Below are positions 48,462-57,903 of a stretch of 64,000 bases of DNA, one piece after another; the first letter of the stretch is position 1; each line of letters opens with the position of its first letter. The stretch lies in the NCBI RefSeq assembly GCF_031085175.1, contig NZ_JAVHUY010000031.1:1-64000 (forward strand). The letters run 5' to 3'. This DNA is from Phytohabitans maris. Lineage in GTDB: Bacteria; Actinomycetota; Actinomycetes; Mycobacteriales; Micromonosporaceae. Both the position numbers and the translations under genes were made by a program. The notes under the pieces were generated by a model. It had not been told where the DNA came from, did no database searches, and saw only the letters and a list, made by a program, of their open reading frames with translations.

Positions 48462-51400
48462 ATGCGCCAAAAGAAGTGGCTGCGAGCCGGTTTCGCGGCC
48501 GCGCTCACTCTCCCGATGGCGTTGGTGACCTGGGCCAATCCCAGTGTCGCCGCGCCCAATAACGGTTACAGCGTCGAGCAGAGCCTCCAGCCGGCCGACC
48601 GGGTGTCCGCCGCGAAGGCGCCCACCAGCCGCTTGGCGCAAACCGACCCGACACTGCTGAACCGTACCGAATCCACCCGGATCCCGGTCCTGGTCAAGCT
48701 GGACTACGACCCGGTGGCGACATACAGCGGCGGCGTCGCGGGTCTGGCCGCGACCAGCCCCACCGAGACCGGGCGCAAGCTCGGCCGGGACACCGCCGTG
48801 CGGGCGTACGAGCAGCACGTCGCGCGCCGCGAGCAGGAGATCGTCACCGGCCTCACCAAGGCGGTGCCCAGCGCCGACGTGCGGCAGCGGCTGCGCACCG
48901 TGTACGGCGGCGTGTCGGCCACCGTGCCGGCCAACAAGGTCGGCGACCTGCTGAAGGTCGACGGCGTCGTGGCGGTGCAGAAGGACCAGCTGCGCCAGCC
49001 GCTGACCGACGCCAGCGCCGCGTTCATCGGGGCCACCAGCACGTACGGCGCGCTGGGCGGCAAGAAGAACGCCGGCGCCGGCATCATCTTCGGCGTCATC
49101 GACACCGGCGCCTGGCCGGAGCACCCGTCGTTCGCCGACAACGGCAACCTGAACCCGCCCCCGGCCAAGGCCGACGGTACGCCCCGCGAGTGCGACTTCG
49201 GCGACAACCCGCTGACGCCGCAGACCGACGTGTTCGCCTGCAACAAGAAGCTCATCGGCGGCGCGGCGTTCCTCGACACGTACCTGGCCCTCAACGACGG
49301 CGAGGACTACGAGTCGGCGCGGGACAGCGGCGGCCACGGTACGCACACCGCGTCCACCGCCGCCGGCAACGTGCTCGGCTCGGCCCCGGTCTTCGGCGTG
49401 GAGCGCGGCCCGATCCAGGGCATGGCGCCGGGTGCCTGGATCTCGGTCTACAAGGGGCTGGGCGAGCAGGGCGGGTACGACTCCGACCTGGCCGCCGCGA
49501 TCGGGCAGGCGGTGCTCGACGGGGTCGACGTCATCAACTACTCGATCTCCGGTGGCGCCAGCCCGTTCACCGACCCGGCCGAGCTGGCGTTCCTCGACGC
49601 GTACGCGGCCGGCGTCTTCGTCGCCGCCTCCGCGGGCAACTCCGGCCCCGGCTCGGCGACCACCGACCACGTCTCGCCGTGGGTCACGACCGTCGCGGCC
49701 TCGACCCAGACCCGCGAGTTCAACTCCTCGCTGACGCTCACCAGCGGCGGCGACACGCTGACCCTCAAGGGCGCCTCGATCACCGCCGGCGTCACCGCGC
49801 AGACCCCGGTCGTGCTGGCCGAGTCGGTCTCCGGCTACCCGGCGCTCTGTAGCGAGCCGGCGCCGGCGGGCGGGTTCACCGGGAAGATCGTCGCGTGCCA
49901 GCGCGGCGTGAACGCCCGCGTCGACAAGGGCTACAACGTCCTGCAGGGCGGCGCGGTCGGCATGGTGCTCTACAACCCGACGCTGGCCGACATCGAGACC
50001 GACAACCACTGGCTGCCCTCGGTGCACCTGGCCGACGGCACGCAGTTCACGGCGTTCATGACCGGACACACCGGCGTGACCGGCACGTTCACCGCCGGGC
50101 AGAAGGAGAACGGCCAGGCGGACGTGATGGCCGCGTTCTCCTCGCGCGGACCCGGCGGCTTCGGCATCAAGCCGGACATCACCGCGCCCGGCGTGCAGAT
50201 CCTGGCCGGCAACTCGCCGACGCCGGACGCGGTCGAGCTCGGCCCGCCCGGCGAGTACTTCCAGGCGATCGCCGGCACGTCGATGTCCGCGCCGCACATC
50301 GCCGGGGCGGCGGTCCTGCTCAAGGCGCTGCACCCGGGCTGGAGCCCGGGCCAGATCAAGTCCGCGATGATGACCACGGCCTACCAGGACGTGGTCAAGG
50401 AGGACCTGACCACGCCGGCCGACCCGTTCGACTACGGCAGCGGCCGGGTCGACCTGAAGAAGGCCCAGAAGCCGGGCCTGACCTTCGACGAGACGGCCGA
50501 GCGGATGCTCGCCATCGGCAACGACCCGGTCAACGCGGTGCACCTCAACCTGCCGTCGGTGAACGCGCCGGTCATGCCCGGCCGGCTCACCACGGTCCGG
50601 ACCGCGAAGAACGTGACCAGCGGCAGCCAGACCTACCGGGCGCACGTCAAGGCGCCGGCCGGCAGCAAGATCACGGTCACGCCGAGCGTCTTCACGCTGG
50701 GCGCCGGGAAGTCGAAGGACCTGACGATCACCATCACCTCGAAAGCGAGCGGCCAGCAGTTCGGCCAGGTGATCCTCGATCCGGTCCAGTCCGACCTGCC
50801 GACGCTGCACCTGCCGGTGGCCTTCGTGCCGCAGCAGGGTGACGTCACCCTGGCCAGCGAGTGCGCGCCGGCCGACCGGCTGGTCTTCCAGAGCACGGCG
50901 GAGTGCACGATCACGGCGACCAACGAGTCGTTCGGCGACGCCGTGGTCGACTTCCAGACCACGCTGAACGAAAACCTCAAGTTCTCCGGGGTCGACGGCG
51001 CGACCATCGTGGCCCCGCGCCGCGTGGTGAAGAACGACGTGCCGCTCGCCGGCGCCGAGCCGAGCGTGCCGTCGCTGGACCCGGGCACCATCGCCGGGTA
51101 CCTCCCGCTGGCCGACTTCGGCGTGGCGCCGACCCCGATCGGTGACGAGGAGGTCCTCAACTTCAACGTGCCGCCGTTCGTCTACGGTGGACAGACGTAC
51201 ACCCGGATCGGGATCGACTCCAACGGGTACGCGGTCGTCGGCGGCGGTACGTCCGAAGACAACAACTGCTGCGAGCTGACCCAGATCCCGGACCCGGCCC
51301 GGCCCAACAACGTGTTGGCGCCGTTCTGGACCGACCTGGACGGCTCCAGCGACGAGGGCATCCGGGCCACCGTCCTCACCGACGGCGTCAACCGCTGGCT

Positions 51401-51797
51401 CGTCGCCGAGTGGCAGGTGGACGTCTGGGGTACCAACTCCAACCGGCACTTCCAGATCTGGATCGGGCTCAACGGCGAGCAGGACATCGTCTTCGCCTAC
51501 GACCCGGCCGCCCTGCCCGGCGCACCGACCGGTCAGGACCTGATCGTCGGCGCCGAAAACAGCAACGGCAGCGGCGGTGAGCAGCTTCCGGCCGGCACCC
51601 TGCCGACCGAGGACCTGCGGATCACCAGCAGCCCGCCCACGCCGGGCGCCTCGGTCTCGTACACCGTCCAGGTGACCGGGGTCGGTCTCGGCAAGGGCGT
51701 GGTCACCACCGAGATGACCGCGACCACGGTCCCGGGCGTCACGGTGGTCAGCTCCGAGCTGGCGGTCCGGCTCCGCCCCGGAGGCATCGTCCAGTAG
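48462..51797 (+). CDS. secreted subtilisin-like serine protease with PA-type insert and C-terminal beta domains (1111 aa)
   Basis: Signal peptide (AALTLPMALVTWANPSVAA, about 13-31), inhibitor-like propeptide to about 190, then the S8 catalytic domain with Asp214 (GVIDTGAWPEHPSF), His292 (GGHGTHTA) and Ser607 (GTSMSAPH). Oxyanion-region Asn is in SAGNSGPGS. Between His and Ser lies a PA-like insert (PALCSEPAPAGGFTGKIVAC...AVGMVLYN). After about 680 come fibronectin-like and TSP-like beta domains. Ribosome site TTGGAGG. An extracellular digestive protease, possibly supplying peptides for the Dpp-like operon that follows. Confidence 0.94.
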   Translation: MRQKKWLRAGFAAALTLPMALVTWANPSVAAPNNGYSVEQSLQPADRVSAAKAPTSRLAQTDPTLLNRTESTRIPVLVKLDYDPVATYSGGVAGLAATSPTETGRKLGRDTAVRAYEQHVARREQEIVTGLTKAVPSADVRQRLRTVYGGVSATVPANKVGDLLKVDGVVAVQKDQLRQPLTDASAAFIGATSTYGALGGKKNAGAGIIFGVIDTGAWPEHPSFADNGNLNPPPAKADGTPRECDFGDNPLTPQTDVFACNKKLIGGAAFLDTYLALNDGEDYESARDSGGHGTHTASTAAGNVLGSAPVFGVERGPIQGMAPGAWISVYKGLGEQGGYDSDLAAAIGQAVLDGVDVINYSISGGASPFTDPAELAFLDAYAAGVFVAASAGNSGPGSATTDHVSPWVTTVAASTQTREFNSSLTLTSGGDTLTLKGASITAGVTAQTPVVLAESVSGYPALCSEPAPAGGFTGKIVACQRGVNARVDKGYNVLQGGAVGMVLYNPTLADIETDNHWLPSVHLADGTQFTAFMTGHTGVTGTFTAGQKENGQADVMAAFSSRGPGGFGIKPDITAPGVQILAGNSPTPDAVELGPPGEYFQAIAGTSMSAPHIAGAAVLLKALHPGWSPGQIKSAMMTTAYQDVVKEDLTTPADPFDYGSGRVDLKKAQKPGLTFDETAERMLAIGNDPVNAVHLNLPSVNAPVMPGRLTTVRTAKNVTSGSQTYRAHVKAPAGSKITVTPSVFTLGAGKSKDLTITITSKASGQQFGQVILDPVQSDLPTLHLPVAFVPQQGDVTLASECAPADRLVFQSTAECTITATNESFGDAVVDFQTTLNENLKFSGVDGATIVAPRRVVKNDVPLAGAEPSVPSLDPGTIAGYLPLADFGVAPTPIGDEEVLNFNVPPFVYGGQTYTRIGIDSNGYAVVGGGTSEDNNCCELTQIPDPARPNNVLAPFWTDLDGSSDEGIRATVLTDGVNRWLVAEWQVDVWGTNSNRHFQIWIGLNGEQDIVFAYDPAALPGAPTGQDLIVGAENSNGSGGEQLPAGTLPTEDLRITSSPPTPGASVSYTVQVTGVGLGKGVVTTEMTATTVPGVTVVSSELAVRLRPGGIVQ

Positions 51798-51814
51798 CGA
51801 CCGAACGAACCACG

Positions 51815-51858
51815 GCGTGCGCCGTGACCGGGTCACCGGTCACGGCGCACGCTTTTTT
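51815..51858 (+). terminator. Rho-independent terminator, 17-bp stem and T6
   Basis: GCGTGCGCCGTGACCGG (51815-51831) pairs perfectly with CCGGTCACGGCGCACGC (51836-51852) around a 4-base loop, followed directly by TTTTTT (51853-51858). It lies 18 bases after the protease stop. Confidence 0.95.
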
Positions 51859-52117
51859 GCCCGGCGAGCTCTCTCACCGGCGACGTCCCGGTCCGCCCGG
51901 CGTCCCGGTCCGCCCGGCCTCGCGGTCGGCGGCGGCCCGGCTCGGCCGCGTCCCGGTCGGCCGCGGCCGGCTCGGCGGCGTCGCGCGGGGCCATCGGATC
52001 GCGAAACGGATTCTGTCGTTACGACACCGTAACGGACCGGATTTCTTCACAGTATTGACTGCGGATGACTGATCCTGGCACGGTCTGGCTAGTTGTGAAT
52101 CATGAAGGGAGCCCGGC
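51859..52117. other. intergenic region with short tandem repeat and CGTTACG dyad upstream of the dipeptidase operon
   Basis: A 17-base unit CGTCCCGGTCCGCCCGG is duplicated in tandem at 51884-51917. Nearer the gene, CGTTACG/CGTAACG (52017-52023 and 52028-52034) form a perfect dyad with a 4-base centre. TTGACT at 52055-52060 could be a -35, but I see no good -10. The dyad is the best operator candidate for the downstream Lrp-type regulator. Confidence 0.45.
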
Positions 52118-53329
52118 GTGCTGGAACCCGCCACCCGATACACCGGCTACCGGTCCTACGGCTACCTCGAGGCCGGCGCCGACTACCGTGAGTTCAAGCT
52201 CGCGCCCGAGTTGGGGCGCGTGCCCGCGTACGAGGGGACGGCGCTCACCGGCGACCAGCGCGAGCGGGTGCGGCGGCTGCTCACCGACAACGTCGTCATC
52301 TCGCTGCACGACCACCCCTCGGTCTTCCCGGACGACATCCGGGAGACGGTGGAGTACAACCGGACCGGGCGCCACCACACCGGCTACGACGGGCTGGCCC
52401 GCTCCGGCATGACCGCCGTCTTCGACAACTTCATGGACGGCACCTGCTGCGTCACCAGCCAGATGGGCTGGAAGTGGAGCGACGTCATCGCCGACGTCGG
52501 CACCCGCCTGTCCGACATCGCGCACCAGGACTACCTGGTCAAGGTCGAGCGGCTGGCCGACATCACCGAGGCCCACGCCACCGGCCGGATGGGGCTCGTC
52601 GTCGCCACCGAGGCCGCCACCATGATCGAAAACGAGGTGGACCGGCTGGACATCCTGTACGGCTTCGGCGTACGGCAGATGGGCATCGCCTACAGCGAGG
52701 CGAACGCGCTCGGCAGCGGCCTGAAGGAGCGGGGCGACGGCGGCCTGACCTACTTCGGCGAGCGGGCCGTGCGCCGGATGAACAAGCTGGGCATCGCGAT
52801 CGACGTCTCGCACTCCGGCGACCGCACCTCGCTGGACACCATCCGGCACTCCACCAAGCCGATCTTCATCACCCACGCCGGCGCCCGCACGGTCTGGCCG
52901 ACCAACCGGATGAAGCCGGACGAGGTGATCCGGGCCTGCGCCGAGCGCGGCGGGGTCATCGGCATCGAGGCGGCGCCGCACACCACGCTCTCCCCCGCCC
53001 ACCCGCGACACAGCATCGAGTCGGTGATGGACCACTTCACGTACTGCGTGGACCTGGTCGGCATCGACCACGTGGCCTTCGGGCCGGACACCCTCTTCGG
53101 CGACCACGTCGGCCTGCACGACACGTTCGCCGGTCACCTCTCCATCGCCGAGGCGCACGGGCACGTCGAGCACCCCCGGGTGCCGTACGTGGACGGGCTG
53201 GAAAACCCGGCCGAGTGCTACTGGAACATCACGTCCTGGCTGGTCGCCCGGGGCTACTCGGACGACGAGGTCGTCAAGGTCCTGGGGGGCAACATCATGC
53301 GCGTCCTCGAGGAGGTCTGGCACCAATGA
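52118..53329 (+). CDS. membrane dipeptidase family (M19, renal dipeptidase-like) (403 aa)
   Basis: Zinc amidohydrolase fold: ISLHDHPSVF near residues 62-71 supplies the N-terminal metal motif, later GVRQMGIAYSEANALGSG, GIAIDVSHSGDRTS, IFITHAGAR and VLGGNIMRVLEEVW at the C-terminus. M19 enzymes cleave dipeptides including those with a C-terminal D-residue. No signal peptide, so it acts in the cytoplasm on imported peptides. GTG with AAGGGAG upstream. First gene of a seven-gene unit coupled by overlaps. Confidence 0.9.
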   Translation: MLEPATRYTGYRSYGYLEAGADYREFKLAPELGRVPAYEGTALTGDQRERVRRLLTDNVVISLHDHPSVFPDDIRETVEYNRTGRHHTGYDGLARSGMTAVFDNFMDGTCCVTSQMGWKWSDVIADVGTRLSDIAHQDYLVKVERLADITEAHATGRMGLVVATEAATMIENEVDRLDILYGFGVRQMGIAYSEANALGSGLKERGDGGLTYFGERAVRRMNKLGIAIDVSHSGDRTSLDTIRHSTKPIFITHAGARTVWPTNRMKPDEVIRACAERGGVIGIEAAPHTTLSPAHPRHSIESVMDHFTYCVDLVGIDHVAFGPDTLFGDHVGLHDTFAGHLSIAEAHGHVEHPRVPYVDGLENPAECYWNITSWLVARGYSDDEVVKVLGGNIMRVLEEVWHQ

Positions 53330-54924
53330 GACGCACCCTGCTCGCCCTCGCGGGTATCGCCTCGGTAACGCTGGCGGCCTGCTCACCCGGCAACCCCGAC
53401 AGCGGCTCCTCCGCCAGCGGTGGCGGGGCCGGCCGGCTCACCATCGGCACCACCGCCGACGTGGTCAACTACAACCCGCTGCTCGGCAACAGCCGCACCG
53501 ACACCTGGGTCACCAACCTGATGTACCCGCGCCTGATGAGCATGGACCTGGAAGGCAAGCGGACGCCGTACCTGGCGACCAGATGGGAGTACGCCGACGG
53601 CGGGCGGACGGCCAAGGTGACCCTGCGGGACGACTTCACCTGGAGCGACGGCACGAAGGTGACCGCCGACGACGTGATCTTCACGATCGACGCGGTGGCC
53701 AAGGAGAAGATCGGCATCGTGGCCGGCCTGATCCCGTCGTACACCGGGGCGACCGCGGTGTCGCCGACCGAGATCGAGTTCCACCTGTCCCAGCCGGACG
53801 GCACATTCCTGGAGAACGTGGGCTTCTGGATGCCGGTGGTGCCCAAGCACGTGTTCGAGAAGGCGCCGAGCGTGCAGAAGTTCGCCAACGACGCCAACTG
53901 GGTCTCCGCCGGGCCGTACAAGCTGGAGAGCGCCGAGCGCGGCCAGCGGTACGTGCTCAAGCGGGTCGACTCGTACCCGCTGGTCGAGGGCGGCAAGCCG
54001 GCCGTCGAGGAGGTCGTGTTCCGGGTCTTCCCGGACGTCAACACCGAGGCCCTCGCGCTGCGCAACGGCGAGATCGACCTGATCGCCAACGTGGTGCCGC
54101 CCGCGCTGGCCAAGACCCTCGACGGCAACGACAAGATCAAGACGGTGAAGGTGCCGTCGCTCGGCTGGGCGCACATGCAGTACAACACCCAGCGCAAGCC
54201 GCTGGACCGGCTCGAGGTACGCCAGGCGCTGGCGGCCGCGGTCGACTACGAGGCGATCCGGCGGGTGGCGTTGCAGGGCTCGGCGGTCACCTCGAACTCC
54301 TCGGTGCTCACGCCGACGCTCAAGCAGTGGCAGGACACCAGCGCCAAGGAGTACACGTACGACACGGCCCGGGCCAAGCAGCTGCTGACCGGCGCCGGCT
54401 ACCGGGACGGCGACGGCGACGGGCTCTTCGACGGCCTCAGCTTCCGGATGATCTTCGACCAGGCCGACCCCAACATCGCCAAGTGGGCCCAGCTCGTGCG
54501 CGACTCCGCCAAGCAGGCCGGCGTCGACATCAAGCTGGAAGGGCTGGAGCGCAACACGTACGTCGCCAAGTACCAGGAGCGGGACTACGACATCTACGCC
54601 GGCTCGTGGGCCATCATGGACAACCCGCCGGCCAACCTGGCGCTCGCGTTCAAGTGCAAGGGTTTCATCAACTACGCCAACGCCTGCGACCCGGAGCTGG
54701 ACAAGCTGATCGACCAGGCCCGGGCCCAGCTCGACCAGGCCGACCAGAAGCCGCTGATCCAGCAGGCCGCCAAGATGATCAGCGACAAGGTGTACGACAA
54801 CGTGCTCTACGTCGAGGAGTTCACCATCGCGCACTCCGCGCAGTGGTCGAACTTCCTGGTCCAGCCGAGCGAGCTGCTCTCCATCGTCAACCCGCAGTCG
54901 CTCGCCCAGGCCAAGAAGGGCTGA
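53326..54924 (+). CDS. peptide/opine-type ABC substrate-binding lipoprotein, SBP family 5 (532 aa)
   Basis: Signal with lipobox TLAAC (Cys19) and a DppA/OppA-type body: WEYADGGRTAKVTLRDDFTWSDGTKVTADDV, GPYKLESAERGQRYVL, HMQYNTQRKPLDRLEVRQAL and DIYAGSWAIMDNPPANLALA. ATG overlaps the dipeptidase stop (ATGA). Di- or oligopeptide binding is likely from the context. Confidence 0.93.
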   Translation: MRRTLLALAGIASVTLAACSPGNPDSGSSASGGGAGRLTIGTTADVVNYNPLLGNSRTDTWVTNLMYPRLMSMDLEGKRTPYLATRWEYADGGRTAKVTLRDDFTWSDGTKVTADDVIFTIDAVAKEKIGIVAGLIPSYTGATAVSPTEIEFHLSQPDGTFLENVGFWMPVVPKHVFEKAPSVQKFANDANWVSAGPYKLESAERGQRYVLKRVDSYPLVEGGKPAVEEVVFRVFPDVNTEALALRNGEIDLIANVVPPALAKTLDGNDKIKTVKVPSLGWAHMQYNTQRKPLDRLEVRQALAAAVDYEAIRRVALQGSAVTSNSSVLTPTLKQWQDTSAKEYTYDTARAKQLLTGAGYRDGDGDGLFDGLSFRMIFDQADPNIAKWAQLVRDSAKQAGVDIKLEGLERNTYVAKYQERDYDIYAGSWAIMDNPPANLALAFKCKGFINYANACDPELDKLIDQARAQLDQADQKPLIQQAAKMISDKVYDNVLYVEEFTIAHSAQWSNFLVQPSELLSIVNPQSLAQAKKG

Positions 54925-54927
54925 GCG

Positions 54928-55893
54928 GTGGGCGGCAGCGCTCGGTTCCTGGTCCGCCGCCTGCTGCGCGGGCTGCTGACCCTGTGGTTCGCGGCGACGG
55001 TGACGTTCCTGCTGCTGCGGTTGCTGCCCGGCGACCCGGCACTGGCGGTCGCCGACCCGGCGATGACCGAGGAGCTCTACGCCGACCTGCTGCGCGACTA
55101 CGGCCTGGACAAGTCGCTGCCGGTGCAGTACTGGCACTTCCTGGCCCAGCTCGCCCAGGGCAACCTCGGGGTCTCGTTCCGGCAGAACCAGCCGGTGCTG
55201 GACATCCTGCTCGAACGGCTGCCCTGGACGCTGCTGCTGGCCGGGTCGGCGCTGCTGGTCACGGTGGCGGTGGGCATCCCGCTCGGGGTGCTCGCCGCCA
55301 CCCGGGCCAAGGGCTGGCTGGACCGGCTCGTCCAGGTCGGCGGGGTCACCGGCCAGTCGCTGTTCGTGCCGAGCGTCGGTGTGCTGCTGCTGTACCTGTT
55401 CGGGGTCCGGTTCGGGCTGCTGCCGATCGGCGGCGCGATGGACGACGACGTCACCGGCCTGACCGCCTGGGCCAGTATCGGCCGGCACCTCGTGCTGCCC
55501 TGCCTGTCGCTGGTGCTGGTGCAGCTCGGCTCGTACGTGCTGACCCTGCGCAGCACGCTGATCGAGGCGCTCGGCGAGGACTACTGCCGGCTGGCCCGCG
55601 CCAAGGGCCTGCCCAACCGGCGGGTGGTGTGGCGGCACGCGCTGCGCAACGCCCTGCTGCCCACCACCACGCTCGTCGGGCTGCAGCTCGGGTTCCTGGT
55701 CGGCGGCGCGGTGCTCACCGAGTCGATCTACGCGTACCCGGGCGTCGGCCGGGCCGTCTACGACGCGGTGGCGCAGCTCGACTTCCCGGTGCTGCAGGGG
55801 GCGTTCATCATGCTCGCGTTCACGGTGATCGTGGCCAACCTGGTCACCGACATCGCGTACGGCGTGCTCGACCCGCGGGTGCGCGCGTCGTGA
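54928..55893 (+). CDS. peptide ABC transporter permease, DppB-like (321 aa)
   Basis: N-terminal LVRRLLRGLLTLWFAATVTFLLLRLLPGDP is the classic DppB opening, with EAA loop DYCRLARAKGLPNRRVVWRHALRNALLP and C-terminal LLTESIYAYPGVGRAVYDA-type sequence. GTG start 3 bases after the previous stop. Confidence 0.94.
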   Translation: MGGSARFLVRRLLRGLLTLWFAATVTFLLLRLLPGDPALAVADPAMTEELYADLLRDYGLDKSLPVQYWHFLAQLAQGNLGVSFRQNQPVLDILLERLPWTLLLAGSALLVTVAVGIPLGVLAATRAKGWLDRLVQVGGVTGQSLFVPSVGVLLLYLFGVRFGLLPIGGAMDDDVTGLTAWASIGRHLVLPCLSLVLVQLGSYVLTLRSTLIEALGEDYCRLARAKGLPNRRVVWRHALRNALLPTTTLVGLQLGFLVGGAVLTESIYAYPGVGRAVYDAVAQLDFPVLQGAFIMLAFTVIVANLVTDIAYGVLDPRVRAS

Positions 55894-56741
55894 CGGTGAC
55901 CCGCGCGCACGAGTCGCCGGGGCGGCTGACCTGGCAGGCGTTCCGGCGCAACCCGCTCGGCCCGTCCGCGGTGGCGGTGCTGCTGCTGATGGGCGTGGTC
56001 GCGCTCTGCGCGCCGCTGATCGCCGACTACCCGAGCGGGTACGGCGAGCAGGTGCTCGCCCCGCCCGGCGGCGGGCACTGGTTCGGCACCGACGACCTGG
56101 GGCGGGACGTCTTCGCCCAGGTGGTCTGGGGCACCCGGGTCAGCATCGTCGTCGGGCTGGCGGCCAGCGCGCTGGCCATCGTCGCCGGCGTGGTGGTCGG
56201 CGTCGCGGCCGCCTACTTCCGGCGGGCCGACGCCGCGCTCGGCGTGGTCGTGGACCTGTCCCTGTCGCTGCCGGTGCTGCCGCTGATGATCCTCGTCGCC
56301 GCGCTGGCCGGGCCGAGCGTACCCACGCTGGTCGTGGTCATCGCCGCGTTCAGCTGGCCGGAGGTGGCCCGGGTGGTGCGCTCGCAGGGGCTCGCGGTCG
56401 TGCCGATGCCGTACGTCTCCGCCTCGCACGCGCTCGGCGGCTCGCACCTGTGGATCATCCGCCGGCACGTGCTGCCGGGCGTCGCGCCGGTGGTCGCCGT
56501 CTCGGTCGTGCTGACCACCTCGCGCGCGGTGCTCGCCGAGGCGGGGCTGTCGTTCCTCGGCCTCGGCGACCCGGACAGCTGGTCGTGGGGGACGATCCTG
56601 CACAACGCCCAGCGCTCCGGGTCGCTGGCGACGGCGTGGTGGACCACGCTCTTTCCGTCCCTGGCCATCCTGCTGCTGGTCGTCTCCGCCACGCTCGTCG
56701 CGGTGGCCTACAACGACGCCAGCGACCCGCGCACGAGGTGA
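55890..56741 (+). CDS. peptide ABC transporter permease, DppC-like (283 aa)
   Basis: GTG overlaps the DppB-like stop (GTGA, 55890-55893). Carries HWFGTDDLGRDVFAQVVWGTR and LSFLGLGDPDSWSWGTILHNAQ, both hallmark DppC segments. No DppD or DppF ATPase gene follows; the next gene is a hydrolase. Confidence 0.94.
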   Translation: MTVTRAHESPGRLTWQAFRRNPLGPSAVAVLLLMGVVALCAPLIADYPSGYGEQVLAPPGGGHWFGTDDLGRDVFAQVVWGTRVSIVVGLAASALAIVAGVVVGVAAAYFRRADAALGVVVDLSLSLPVLPLMILVAALAGPSVPTLVVVIAAFSWPEVARVVRSQGLAVVPMPYVSASHALGGSHLWIIRRHVLPGVAPVVAVSVVLTTSRAVLAEAGLSFLGLGDPDSWSWGTILHNAQRSGSLATAWWTTLFPSLAILLLVVSATLVAVAYNDASDPRTR

Positions 56742-56744
56742 CCG

Positions 56745-57902
56745 ATGCGACTGGCCCCCGCCTTCCACACCGAGCTCCACAGTAGACTCCGCGCCGACCT
56801 CGACGCGGCCGGCCTGGACGCGCTCGTGCTCGACGACCCGCTCGACGTGGCGTACGTGACCGGTTTCGCGCACTTCCCGAACGAGCGCCCGGTCGTCGCC
56901 TACGTGCCCCGGGAGGGCGAGGTGCTGCTGCTCGTCCCCGACCTGGAGCGCGAGTACGCCGCCGACCAGCGGGCCAGCGCCACCCTGGTCGTCTACCCCG
57001 AGTTTCCCGGCGAACGGTCACCCTTCGCGGTGCTCCGCGACGCCGTCGGGACCCGGCCGCACCGCGCGGCGCACGCGCCGTCGACGTCCTTTTCCCGGGT
57101 ACGGGAGCTCGCCGTCACCTTCGAGGGTGCGGAGTGGACGGTCAGCGACCTGGTCGCCGGGCACCGGATGCGCAAGACGCCGGAGGAGATCGCGCTGCAC
57201 GTCGAGGCGGCCCGGATCGCCGACGCGATGGTGGCCGAGGGTGCCCGCCTGGTCGCCACCGCCACCGGCGAGCTGCCCACCGAGGCGGAGCTGGCCGCGC
57301 ACGTGACCCGGTTCGGCGCCGACCTGATGCACGCCGAGCACGAGGACGTGGTCGTCGTGCCGATGCTCACCGGCGGCCTGGTCTACAGTGGAGCGAACTC
57401 GGCCCAGCCGCACCGGCTCCCCGGCGGCGACCGGCTGCGCCGCGGCGAGCCGTTCATGCTGTCGCTGGGCTGCGCGGTCGGCGGGCGGTTCGTGGAGAGC
57501 GAGCGGACGTTCCTGCTCGGCGAGCCCACCCGTGCGCAGCGCCACTACTACACGGTCGTGCGCGAGGCGCAGGAGGTCGGCACCGAGGCGCTGCGCCCCG
57601 GCGTCCGCTGCGTCGACGCCAACCGCGCCTGCCTCGACGTGATCCGCCGGGCCGGGCTCGCCCGGTACCTGCGGCACCGGCAGGGGCACGGGATCGGGCT
57701 CGGCTTCCACGAGCCGCCCTGGGTGGCCGACGGCGACGAGACCGTGCTCGCGCCCGGCATGGTGCTCTCCAGCGAGCCCGGCCTGTACGTCCCGGGACAC
57801 GCCGGATACCGCATCTCGGACACCGTGCTGGTGACCGCGGGCGGGCCGCGGCGGCTGACCGGGTACCCGCGCGACCTGTCCGACATCGTGATCGGAGCCT
57901 GA
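56745..57902 (+). CDS. M24-fold hydrolase with degenerate metal site, creatinase/ectoine-hydrolase-like (385 aa)
   Basis: Creatinase N-terminal domain plus pita-bread domain (MRKTPEEIALHVEAARIADA). Compared with the intact M24 protein at 13588-14664, three of five metal ligands are changed: Ser240 for Asp, Glu251 for Asp and Ser358 for Glu (RISDTV). His315 (GHGIG) and Glu344 (SSEPGLYVPG) remain. The local sequence LSLGC...VESERTF resembles metal-independent creatinase-type enzymes. Probably a C-N hydrolase that does not use the di-metal mechanism, or an enzyme with altered metal use. Within a peptide-use operon. Confidence 0.87.
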   Translation: MRLAPAFHTELHSRLRADLDAAGLDALVLDDPLDVAYVTGFAHFPNERPVVAYVPREGEVLLLVPDLEREYAADQRASATLVVYPEFPGERSPFAVLRDAVGTRPHRAAHAPSTSFSRVRELAVTFEGAEWTVSDLVAGHRMRKTPEEIALHVEAARIADAMVAEGARLVATATGELPTEAELAAHVTRFGADLMHAEHEDVVVVPMLTGGLVYSGANSAQPHRLPGGDRLRRGEPFMLSLGCAVGGRFVESERTFLLGEPTRAQRHYYTVVREAQEVGTEALRPGVRCVDANRACLDVIRRAGLARYLRHRQGHGIGLGFHEPPWVADGDETVLAPGMVLSSEPGLYVPGHAGYRISDTVLVTAGGPRRLTGYPRDLSDIVIGA

Positions 57903-57903
57903 G

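Noticed and set aside
51859-52050. Possible small gene or origin-like repeat region after the protease terminator
   Set aside because: Only two tandem 17-base units and CCGGTC-type low-complexity sequence; no DnaA-box cluster and no open frame with a start signal.
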